Source: Gammaproteobacteria bacterium
GTDB lineage: Bacteria; Pseudomonadota; Gammaproteobacteria; Thiohalospirales; Thiohalospiraceae
Length of the DNA stretch: 5,234 nt
Reading direction: 5' to 3'
Assembly: GCA_011322575.1 (NCBI GenBank)
Contig: DRMK01000265.1
Location: 1 to 5,234, forward strand
This document shows positions 1-5,193 of the stretch, one piece after another; the stretch's first letter is position 1, and each line of letters starts with the position of its first letter. Under the pieces are notes generated by a model. It saw only the letters and a list, made by a program, of their open reading frames with translations, made no database searches and was not told the origin of the DNA. Position numbers and translations under genes: made by a program.

Positions 1-614
1 AAGTATCGTTCGAAGGATTTGTTGAGCCAGATAACGGTGTTGTTATTGTCCAGGATCAGCAAGGCGATGGCAGAGTTGTCCAGGACATCGTTGATTAGCG
101 AACAATAGCGTGCTTCGCTCTCTTCGAGCTTCCGTTTCTCCGCCTCCAGCAGACGCACCTTGCTGTCCAGCTTGTACGCCAGGCGTTCCCGGTGCAGCCG
201 GTCGACGTTAATACTGCTGCCGCGCTGGGTTGTGTGACAACGGGTCTGATGGCAGGTAAGGGTTTTGTGAATAATCTCCAGCAGATCGTTGATTTCAATC
301 GGCTTTATCAAATAGCGGGCAGCGCCAAGAGCCAGAGCCAGTTCGCGATCCTGCGGATCGGTGTAGGTGGCAGTATAGAATATAACCGGGATATGCTTCA
401 GCTCCGGATCCGCCTTGATGACACGGCACATCTCGAAGCCGTCCATACCCGGCATCAGGATATCCGAGATTACCAGATCCGGAGGCGAGCCGCGCATGAT
501 GCGCAGGGCGTGCTCGCCGTCGGATGCGTTCTCGACCGCATGGCCTGCAGCCTCCAGGGCTGTAGTCAGCAGCAGGCTCGAGTTATCATCGTCCTCGACG
601 ATTATAATGTTCAT
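1..614 (-). CDS. Response regulator, REC - coiled coil - PAS (3' end outside window)
   Basis: This is the N-terminal part (204 codons seen) of a cytoplasmic phosphorylation-controlled signalling protein. It starts MNIIIVEDDD at ATG 614. Residues 1-120 are a complete receiver domain: acidic pocket D8/D9, phospho-acceptor D51 in the motif VISDILMPGMDGFEM, switch T81, aromatic Y101 and invariant K104 in LIKP. Residues about 145-172 are charged and helical (KVRLLEAEKRKLEESEARY), a likely coiled-coil linker, followed by the start of a PAS domain (residues about 170-204, ending in WLNKSFERY). The reading frame runs off the left edge without a stop, so the output domain is unknown; GGDEF, GGDEF-EAL or a kinase core are all common after REC-PAS. 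It starts 15 bp after the kinase-like gene on the same strand, so the two are probably co-transcribed and partners. The ribosome site is only a weak GAAAAG. The receiver assignment is firm; the output is not known. Confidence 0.93.
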   Translation of the reverse strand, partial: MNIIIVEDDDNSSLLLTTALEAAGHAVENASDGEHALRIMRGSPPDLVISDILMPGMDGFEMCRVIKADPELKHIPVIFYTATYTDPQDRELALALGAARYLIKPIEINDLLEIIHKTLTCHQTRCHTTQRGSSINVDRLHRERLAYKLDSKVRLLEAEKRKLEESEARYCSLINDVLDNSAIALLILDNNNTVIWLNKSFERY

Positions 615-629
615 ACTGTTGCTTTTCAG

Positions 630-1544
630 CTATGCCTGAAGTTCCAGGCACAGCAGTACACCATCGTCCGGATTGGATCCAAGCGCCAGATTTCCCCCCG
701 GCAGGCTCGTTATTATCTTTTTTGTAAGGTGCATTCTAATTTCATTGTCGGTTCGCACCCCGCATGACGGCTCCCCTCCCTGCGGTTGCATGGAGGTTAC
801 AAGGCGTTCCAGCGGCAGCCGATCCGGTATGGGGCTTATGGTGCCGATGGTTATGGTTGCGATCTGGCCAGTTTTGCCAGCAGCAATTTTTATATTCTCT
901 ATATTCGCGTATTCTACAATATAAACCACCAGGTTGAGAACGCACTGGACCAGTTTTTTTGCGTCGGTGCGGAACTCCATCTCGGGTGAAATATCTACTT
1001 CAATATCTACTTCATTGAAGATATGGTTGTTTTCCCTGCGCATATCAGTAATGGAATCCTGAATGGCTTGCTTGGGGAAGAAATTCGTCAGACAGGGTTT
1101 GGTAGCGCCGGAATCGATTTTGGCGATCTCGATTACGTCGGAAATCATGCTCAGCAGTTTCTTGGCCGAAGTGAGCACCCTCTCCAGTTGATCGCGCTGG
1201 CGCTGGTTGATTTCACCTGACATCCCTTGCAGGATGATGCCGGTGAACCCGATAATGGAGTTCAGTGGCGTACGCAGTTCATGGGACATGGATGCAACGA
1301 ACTCTGCCTTGAGCCGCTCCAGCTCTCTGTTTTCGGCCTGGTCACCGTTTTGCGCACACAGTGTGCTCCCGAGATTATGCCGCAGGACAGGATAGAACAG
1401 GACCGCAAGCGCCGGGGTAGCGAGCAGCAGCATGACCAGATAGGGGAGTGTGATCCCTGGTCCGAAATAGTGCGTCGCTGCGGCTCCGATTGCGACGGCG
1501 AGGGCGGAAAGCATAACCAAGGGAATGAACAGACGGATAAACAC
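630..1544 (-). CDS. Membrane histidine-kinase-like protein with degenerate ATP-binding domain
   Basis: This is a 304-residue inner-membrane protein of sensor-kinase architecture. Two hydrophobic segments (about residues 2-23 and 31-54) are separated by only a few residues, so there is no periplasmic sensor domain. A HisKA domain follows, with an intact H-box (SMSHELRTPLNSIIGF, H88 as phospho-acceptor). The C-terminal HATPase_c region can be aligned (D194, then QCVLNLVVYIVEYA), but the magnesium-binding Asn of the N-box is Tyr208. The usual DxGxG box is replaced by GTISPIP (residues 234-240), and the GxGLGL box by NEIRMHL (267-273). Only the late GG before the last strand (283-284) survives. 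It probably cannot bind ATP normally; a phosphatase, phosphotransfer or heterodimer role is possible, by inference. The frame can be extended to TTG 1568, but I chose GTG 1544 because AGGAG lies 5 bp upstream of it. The domain architecture is sure; loss of kinase activity is inferred from motifs. Confidence 0.9.
   Translation of the reverse strand: MFIRLFIPLVMLSALAVAIGAAATHYFGPGITLPYLVMLLLATPALAVLFYPVLRHNLGSTLCAQNGDQAENRELERLKAEFVASMSHELRTPLNSIIGFTGIILQGMSGEINQRQRDQLERVLTSAKKLLSMISDVIEIAKIDSGATKPCLTNFFPKQAIQDSITDMRRENNHIFNEVDIEVDISPEMEFRTDAKKLVQCVLNLVVYIVEYANIENIKIAAGKTGQIATITIGTISPIPDRLPLERLVTSMQPQGGEPSCGVRTDNEIRMHLTKKIITSLPGGNLALGSNPDDGVLLCLELQA
990..1013 (-). repeat. Perfect 12-bp tandem duplication inside the kinase-like gene
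   Basis: Two exact head-to-tail copies of AATATCTACTTC (plus strand) occupy 990-1001 and 1002-1013. In the minus-strand gene they are in frame and encode the repeated EVDI EVDI at residues 178-185, just before the degenerate N-box. This looks like a small slippage or duplication event that added four residues while keeping the frame. Confidence 0.8.
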
Positions 1545-1549
1545 GGCGA

Positions 1550-1554
1550 CTCCT
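1550..1554 (-). promoter_or_regulatory. Ribosome binding site that sets the kinase-like gene start
   Basis: AGGAG on the minus strand, 5 bp before GTG 1544. The longer in-frame start, TTG 1568, lies upstream of this site and has no Shine-Dalgarno sequence of its own, so GTG 1544 is preferred. Confidence 0.7.
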
Positions 1555-1581
1555 GAGAGTATTATCAATCACTAAAATTTC

Positions 1582-1610
1582 ATTATTTGGCAACTACTGA
1601 TCGAAATCAA
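1582..1610 (-). promoter_or_regulatory. Predicted sigma-70 promoter of the two-component genes
   Basis: Reading the minus strand, a -35-like TTGATT (1610 to 1605, 4 of 6 consensus bases) is followed after exactly 17 bp by a -10-like AATAAT (1587 to 1582, 5 of 6). Transcription would start near 1575 and give a leader of about 31 nt before GTG 1544, with room for the AGGAG site. The -35 element lies entirely within the FNR-like box. A second AT-rich hexamer, GATAAT (1566 to 1561), is too close to the start codon to be a convincing -10. Predicted by eye only. Confidence 0.5.
1597..1610. promoter_or_regulatory. FNR/Anr-type operator (CTGAT-N4-ATCAA)
   Basis: CTGATCGAAATCAA matches the FNR consensus TTGAT-N4-ATCAA at 9 of 10 specified bases, with the correct 4-bp spacer and near-perfect dyad symmetry; only the first T is C. 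Its centre (1603.5) is about 38-41 bp upstream of the start point predicted from the downstream -10 region, the position used in class II FNR activation. It lies before an operon containing ubiU and ubiV, and E. coli ubiUV are known FNR-activated genes. It also covers the predicted -35 of the divergent kinase promoter, where binding should interfere. A CRP-type site is less likely because the half-site reads TTGAT rather than TGTGA. Confidence 0.68.
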
Positions 1611-1629
1611 TGCAAAAAAGTGCTTCCGA

Positions 1630-1637
1630 TATAACAT
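1630..1637 (+). promoter_or_regulatory. Predicted -10 region of the radical SAM-ubiUV operon
   Basis: TATAACAT contains two overlapping -10-like hexamers, TATAAC (1630-1635, 5 of 6 bases) and TAACAT (1632-1637, 4 of 6). They would place transcription start at about 1642-1644. No good -35 hexamer sits 16-18 bp upstream; the FNR-like box is there instead, as expected for an activator-dependent promoter. A start here leaves a leader of about 35 nt before GTG 1679 and would exclude the upstream ATG at 1610 from the transcript. Confidence 0.45.
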
Positions 1638-1665
1638 TGCACGCGGCTGAAGCGGACAGGAAGGC

Positions 1666-1671
1666 GGAGGG
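1666..1671 (+). promoter_or_regulatory. Strong ribosome binding site for the first radical SAM gene
   Basis: GGAGGG lies 7 bp before GTG 1679. The longer ATG start at 1610 has no Shine-Dalgarno sequence and overlaps the FNR-like box. This site is the main reason for placing the start at 1679. Confidence 0.7.
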
Positions 1672-1678
1672 CCGCGGC

Positions 1679-2284
1679 GTGGGCGGCTCTTCCACCATCT
1701 CCTACCTGCTGAACGGCAACTGTTATCTGAACATTACCAGCCGTTGCACCCTGCGCTGCGCCTTCTGCCCCAAGTTCAACGGCAGCTGGGAGGTCAGGGA
1801 CTACGGGCTGCGGCTGCGCGGCGAGCCCGGCGTGGAGGAGATCGTGGCGGCGGCAGGAAATCCGGCAGAGTATGCAGAGCTGGTGTTCTGTGGCCTGGGT
1901 GAGCCGACGCTGCGCCTGGATGTGATGCTGGAGGTGGCGCGCCGCATGAAGGAGCGGGGCGCACGCGTAAGGGTGAATACGGACGGTCTGGCCAACCTGG
2001 TACATGGCCGGGATGTCACTCCCGAGTTTGCCGGAGTGGTGGATGCCATCTCCATATCCGTGAACGCCCAGGACGAGGCGACCTACGAGCGCCACTGCCG
2101 CCCGCGTCATGCCGGCAGCTTTGCGGCGGTGCTGGAGTTTGCCCGGCGTGCGCACCGGCACGTCCCGGAGGTGACCATGACCGCCATCGACGGGCTGGAG
2201 GGTGTGGATATCGCCGCCTGCCGGGACCTTGCCCGGCGGCTCGGGGTCGGCTTCCGGCGCCGGGTGCTGGACGTGGTCGGATAG
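1679..2284 (+). CDS. Small radical SAM protein, TatD-linked type
   Basis: This is a 201-residue radical SAM enzyme, presumably cytoplasmic, that should bind one [4Fe-4S] cluster and S-adenosylmethionine. The cluster motif is C23-x3-C27-x2-C30 in TSRCTLRCAFCPKF. The SAM-binding GEP-type motif is GLGEPT (72-77), followed by RVNTDGLAN (98-106) and SISVNA (125-130), which fit successive strands of a short, partial TIM barrel. Length, the lead-in sequence (ISYLLNGNCYLNITSRC) and the absence of a C-terminal accessory domain resemble the TatD-linked radical SAM family (TIGR04038 type), whose reaction is unknown. No tatD gene is in the window. The frame extends to ATG 1610, but those 23 codons have more A/T in third positions than the rest and lack a ribosome site, so GTG 1679 is preferred. 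It is first in the operon and in the same reading frame as the next gene. Radical SAM assignment is certain; the subfamily is likely. Confidence 0.88.
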   Translation: MGGSSTISYLLNGNCYLNITSRCTLRCAFCPKFNGSWEVRDYGLRLRGEPGVEEIVAAAGNPAEYAELVFCGLGEPTLRLDVMLEVARRMKERGARVRVNTDGLANLVHGRDVTPEFAGVVDAISISVNAQDEATYERHCRPRHAGSFAAVLEFARRAHRHVPEVTMTAIDGLEGVDIAACRDLARRLGVGFRRRVLDVVG

Positions 2285-2290
2285 CCGACC
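2275..2290 (+). other. Hairpin enclosing the stop codon between the two radical SAM genes
   Basis: GGTCGG (2275-2280) and CCGACC (2285-2290) form a perfect 6-bp stem with the 4-nt loop ATAG, which contains the TAG stop of the upstream gene. The stem ends 3 nt before ATG 2294 and covers the place where a Shine-Dalgarno sequence would lie; no clear one is visible. A ribosome ending at TAG would melt the stem, which fits translational coupling. The lack of a U-tract argues against a terminator. Confidence 0.5.
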
Positions 2291-2293
2291 GGC

Positions 2294-3241
2294 ATGGCGC
2301 TGTCGGACTACGTCACCACCTTCGGGCAGAGCCTGCTGGCCCGTTACGGGGAGCGCGTGCACAAGGTGGCCATCGACGCCGGTTTCACCTGCCCCAACCG
2401 GGACGGGAGCATCGGCCGCGGTGGGTGCAGCTTCTGCAACAACGGCTCCTTCAGCCCCAATGGCCGGGCCATCGTCCCGCTGGAGCAGCAGATTGCGGCC
2501 GGGAGCGGGGTGATCGCAAGGCGCACCGGGGCGCGGTTGCTGCTGGCCTACTTTCAGGCCTACACCAACACCTATGACAGGGTGGAGCGGCTACGGCAGC
2601 AGTACGATCGGGCCCTGGCCCAGCCGGGAGTGATCGGTCTGTGCGTCGGCACCAGGCCCGACTGTGTCTCGGAGGAGGTGCTGGATCTGCTGGCCTCCTA
2701 CCGGGAGCGGGGCCTCGAGGTATGGCTGGAGCTAGGGTTGCAGTCCAGTTTCGACGAAACGCTGCGGCGCGTGAATCGCGGGCATGGCTTCGCCGAGTAT
2801 CGCCGCGCGTTGCGCGGGGCACGGGGGCGCGGCCTGCCGGTCTGTACCCACCTTATCGCCGGGCTGCCGGGGGAGGAGCCGTTTCACGTGCGTACCACCC
2901 TGCGGCGGGTTCTGGAGGAGGGGGTGGATGGCCTCAAGCTGCACCCGCTGCATGTGGTCAAGGGCACCCGCCTGGCCGGTGAGTGGCGCCGTGGAGAGTA
3001 CCAGCCGTGGCGTTTCGCGGAGTATGTCTCCCTGGCGGCGGATCTGGTGGAGATGACACCCTCCGGGGTGGTCTATCACCGTCTTACCGGCACCGCGCGG
3101 GAGCCGCTGTTGCTGGCGCCCCGCTGGTGCGCCTGGAAATGGCGGGTGCTGAACGGGATCGAGAACGAACTGGCACGGCGGGGCACCCGGCAGGGTGTGG
3201 CGGATGGTGTGAAGGTTACCGGGACTACCGGGAGTGGATGA
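2294..3241 (+). CDS. yhcC: YhcC-type radical SAM protein (TIGR01212 family)
   Basis: This 315-residue cytoplasmic radical SAM protein is similar in length and motifs to E. coli YhcC (about 309 residues). The cluster cysteines have the unusual wide spacing of this family: C33-x11-C45-x2-C48 within GFTCPNRDG...GGCSFCN. Further family blocks follow in order: YFQAYTNTY (86-94), GLCVGTRPDC (115-124), VWLELGLQ (143-150), NRGH (161-164), HLIAGLPGE (186-194) and LKLHPLHVVKGT (214-225). The C-terminal part (LLAPRWC, then a basic tail) also fits. The wide-spaced cluster motif recalls Elp3-type radical SAM proteins, but the substrate is not established. It starts 9 bp after the previous stop and in the same frame, and ends 1 bp before the ubiU start, so it is surely co-transcribed. 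Its place beside ubiUV suggests an anaerobic role, by inference. Family assignment is firm; function is unknown. Confidence 0.93.
   Translation: MALSDYVTTFGQSLLARYGERVHKVAIDAGFTCPNRDGSIGRGGCSFCNNGSFSPNGRAIVPLEQQIAAGSGVIARRTGARLLLAYFQAYTNTYDRVERLRQQYDRALAQPGVIGLCVGTRPDCVSEEVLDLLASYRERGLEVWLELGLQSSFDETLRRVNRGHGFAEYRRALRGARGRGLPVCTHLIAGLPGEEPFHVRTTLRRVLEEGVDGLKLHPLHVVKGTRLAGEWRRGEYQPWRFAEYVSLAADLVEMTPSGVVYHRLTGTAREPLLLAPRWCAWKWRVLNGIENELARRGTRQGVADGVKVTGTTGSG
3230..3234 (+). promoter_or_regulatory. Ribosome binding site that sets the ubiU start
   Basis: GGGAG lies 8 bp before ATG 3243. A longer in-frame start, GTG 3234, overlaps this site and would add only three residues. ATG 3243 gives an N-terminus matching the family (short lead, then LICPAG). 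Confidence 0.65.
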
Positions 3242-3242
3242 G

Positions 3243-4247
3243 ATGAAACAGATTGAGCTGATATGCCCCGCCGGCAGCCTGCCGGCGCTCAAGGCGGCGG
3301 TGGAGAGTGGCGCTGATGCGGTCTACATGGGGTTTCGCGATGCCACCAACGCGCGCAATTTCCCCGGCCTCAACTTCGACGAGGATGGCGCACGCAAGGG
3401 GATCCGCTATGCCCATGAGCGTGGCGTGAAGGTGCTGCTGGCGCTCAACACCTTCCCCCAGCCCGGCAGCTGGGAGCACTGGTGCAAGGCGGTGGACCAG
3501 GCGGCCTCCCTGGGCTTCGATGCGCTCATCATGGCGGATCCCGGCCTGATGCGCTATGCGGCGCGGACCCATCCCGGGATGCGCCTGCACCTCTCGGTGC
3601 AGGGCTCGGCTACCAGCTACGAGGCGATAAACTTCTACCGGGAGCAGTTCGGCATCCAGCGCGCGGTGCTGCCGCGGGTGCTCTCCTTCGCCCAGGTGAG
3701 ACATCTGGTAACCAACACCGAGGTGGAGATCGAGGTGTTCGGTTTTGGCAGCCTGTGCGTCATGGTGGAGGGGCGCTGCACCCTGTCATCCTATGTAACC
3801 GGCGAGTCCCCCAATACCTGCGGAGCCTGCTCGCCGGCCAAAGCGGTGCGCTGGGAGGAGGATGCCAGCGGGCGCCGCTCGCGCCTCAACGGCGTACTCA
3901 TCGACTCCTACGGGCCGGGAGAGAGCGCCGGCTATCCGGTGCTGTGCAAGGGGCGTTTCCAGGTGAACGGGCGGGTGGACTACGCCATCGAGGAGCCCAC
4001 CAGTCTGAGCCTGCTGGACCATCTGCCGGAGCTGCTGCAGGCGGGCGTGACGGCGCTCAAGGTGGAGGGGCGGCAGCGCAGCCCGGCCTACGTGCGGCAG
4101 GTTACAAGGGTGATGCGCCAGGCGCTGGATGCCTGCCTGGCCGATCCGGAGAACTACCGCCCCGACGGGGAGTGGGTTGCCCAGCTGGATCGCGTTGCGG
4201 AGGGTACCACCCACACCCTCGGCGCCCTGGACCGCGCGTGGCAGTAG
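3243..4247 (+). CDS. ubiU: UbiU, U32-family protein of O2-independent ubiquinone hydroxylation
   Basis: UbiU forms a heterodimer with UbiV and, with the lipid-binding UbiT, allows ring hydroxylation of ubiquinone precursors without oxygen. It belongs to the U32 'peptidase' family but is not thought to act as a protease. The 334-residue product has the family N-terminus (ELICPAGSLPALKAAVESGADAVYMG), the block FGSLCVMVEGRC (168-179), SSYVTGESPNT (182-192) and the late EGRQRSPAYV. The cluster cysteines C172, C179, C196 and C235 keep the spacing I recall for E. coli UbiU (169, 176, 193, 232), offset by three. An extra cysteine, C193, sits in NTCGAC where I recall isoleucine in E. coli. The C-terminus (THTLGALDRAWQ) also matches. 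It starts 1 bp after the yhcC stop, in a different frame, which suggests translational coupling, and is followed 23 bp later by ubiV. No ubiT is visible. Identity is very secure. Confidence 0.97.
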   Translation: MKQIELICPAGSLPALKAAVESGADAVYMGFRDATNARNFPGLNFDEDGARKGIRYAHERGVKVLLALNTFPQPGSWEHWCKAVDQAASLGFDALIMADPGLMRYAARTHPGMRLHLSVQGSATSYEAINFYREQFGIQRAVLPRVLSFAQVRHLVTNTEVEIEVFGFGSLCVMVEGRCTLSSYVTGESPNTCGACSPAKAVRWEEDASGRRSRLNGVLIDSYGPGESAGYPVLCKGRFQVNGRVDYAIEEPTSLSLLDHLPELLQAGVTALKVEGRQRSPAYVRQVTRVMRQALDACLADPENYRPDGEWVAQLDRVAEGTTHTLGALDRAWQ

Positions 4248-4270
4248 GGATGGCTGGAGCAGAGAGCAAC

Positions 4271-5161
4271 ATGAAACTGGCGATAGGGCCGATCCTGTAT
4301 TTCTGGTCACGCGACGAGGTGTTCGAATTCTATCGCAGCCTGGAACGGCTGCCGGTGGACATCGTCTATTTGGGAGAGACGGTCTGCTCCAAGCGGCGCA
4401 CCCTTACCCTCGCCGATTGGCAGCTGCTGGCGGAGCGGCTTGCCAACGCCGGCAAGGAGGTGTTGCTCTCCACCCTTACCCTGCTGGAGTCGGAGTCGGA
4501 GCTGCGTACCATGCGCCGTATCGTGAACAACGGCAGCTTTGCCGTGGAGGCCAACGATATGGCGGCGGTGAGCGTAGCGGCCCAGGCCGGCGTGCCGTTC
4601 GTAGCCGGTCCCCACCTGAACAGCTACAATCAGGCCACCCTGGAGCTGCTGGCGGAACTGGGAGCCATGCGCTGGGTTGCGCCCATGGAGATGTCACGGG
4701 AGACCATGGCGGGGATGCAGGAGCGGCGCCCATCCGGATTGCAGACCGAGCTGTTTGTCTACGGGCGCATGCCTCTGGCCTTTTCGGCGCGTTGTTTCAC
4801 TGCCCGTAACCGGGACCTGCCCAAGGACGACTGTAAGCTCTGCTGCGCGGATTATCCCGACGGTATGTCGCTGGCCACCCAGGAGGGCGAACAGTTTCTG
4901 GTGCTCAACGGGATCCAGACCCAGTCCGGTCGTACCTGCAACCTGCTGCGCGAAATCCCGGATCTGGATGCGCTAGGAGTGGATGTGGTGCGGCTTTCTC
5001 CCCGTTCCCGGCATATGGGTGAGATTGTGGACGCCTTTCACAGGGCCATAACCGGGGAGGGTGCGGTGCAGGAGATCTACGATACGCTAGGTCACGTGGT
5101 GGGCGAGGAGCAGTGCAACGGTTACTGGTTTGGAGAGGCGGGCATGGTGGTTCGCGAATGA
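4271..5161 (+). CDS. ubiV: UbiV, partner of UbiU in O2-independent ubiquinone hydroxylation
   Basis: UbiV is the second U32-family iron-sulfur subunit of the anaerobic ubiquinone hydroxylation complex. The 296-residue product opens with MKLAIGPILYFW and has YLGETVCSKRR with C39, then FSARCFTAR with C175, and CKLCC with C188 and C192. These four match the E. coli cluster ligands in spacing (39, 180, 193, 197), allowing a five-residue deletion before the second. Other family blocks are VEANDM (92-97), PFVAGPHLN (109-117), VLNGIQTQSG, DVVRLSPRS and the C-terminal CNGYW. The frame stays open far upstream through ubiU in another phase, and an ATG at 4250 would add seven residues. ATG 4271 is chosen because it gives the family N-terminus and has a purine-rich AGAGAG 4 bp upstream. 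It is the last gene of the operon in view. Identity is very secure. Confidence 0.97.
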   Translation: MKLAIGPILYFWSRDEVFEFYRSLERLPVDIVYLGETVCSKRRTLTLADWQLLAERLANAGKEVLLSTLTLLESESELRTMRRIVNNGSFAVEANDMAAVSVAAQAGVPFVAGPHLNSYNQATLELLAELGAMRWVAPMEMSRETMAGMQERRPSGLQTELFVYGRMPLAFSARCFTARNRDLPKDDCKLCCADYPDGMSLATQEGEQFLVLNGIQTQSGRTCNLLREIPDLDALGVDVVRLSPRSRHMGEIVDAFHRAITGEGAVQEIYDTLGHVVGEEQCNGYWFGEAGMVVRE

Positions 5162-5162
5162 C

Positions 5163-5193
5163 AAAAAAAAACGCAGCACGATCCTTGTGCCGC
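5163..5193 (-). terminator. Predicted intrinsic terminator for a convergent minus-strand gene
   Basis: Bases 5173-5179 and 5187-5193 form a 7-bp stem with a 7-nt loop. Read on the minus strand, the hairpin is followed by one G and then nine T residues (5171 to 5163), the classic rho-independent layout. One pair is a G-U wobble in minus-strand RNA but an A-C mismatch in plus-strand RNA, and no T-tract follows on the plus side, so it serves leftward transcription better. It begins 1 bp after the ubiV stop. The remaining bases to 5234 show no gene start or clear plus-strand terminator. Confidence 0.55.

Noticed and set aside
192..767. A 191-codon plus-strand open frame across the response regulator and kinase-like gene
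   Set aside because: It is antisense across two genes with clear domains and crosses their boundary; its translation resembles nothing I recognise.
1545..1568. N-terminal extension of the kinase-like gene to TTG 1568
   Set aside because: AGGAG at 1550-1554 lies inside this extension and is correctly spaced for GTG 1544; TTG 1568 has no ribosome site.
1610..1678. N-terminal extension of the first radical SAM gene to ATG 1610
   Set aside because: No ribosome site, more A/T at third codon positions, overlap with the FNR-like operator, and a position upstream of the predicted transcription start. It remains formally possible.
2275..2290. The hairpin at the radical SAM gene junction as a transcription terminator
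   Set aside because: No T-tract follows, and the next genes are packed tightly on the same strand.
1607..2362. A 251-codon minus-strand open frame opposite the first radical SAM gene
   Set aside because: It is antisense to a gene with clear cluster motifs, is rich in His, Pro, Gln and Ala as expected from GC-rich antisense frames, and shows no recognisable domain.
2732..3292. A 186-codon minus-strand open frame opposite yhcC
   Set aside because: Antisense shadow of a well-conserved radical SAM gene; no motif or ribosome site supports it.
3482..5161. A 559-codon plus-strand open frame whose end is ubiV
   Set aside because: The part before 4271 is an out-of-frame shadow of ubiU with low-complexity Gly/Ala/Arg-rich translation; only the UbiV portion resembles a protein family.
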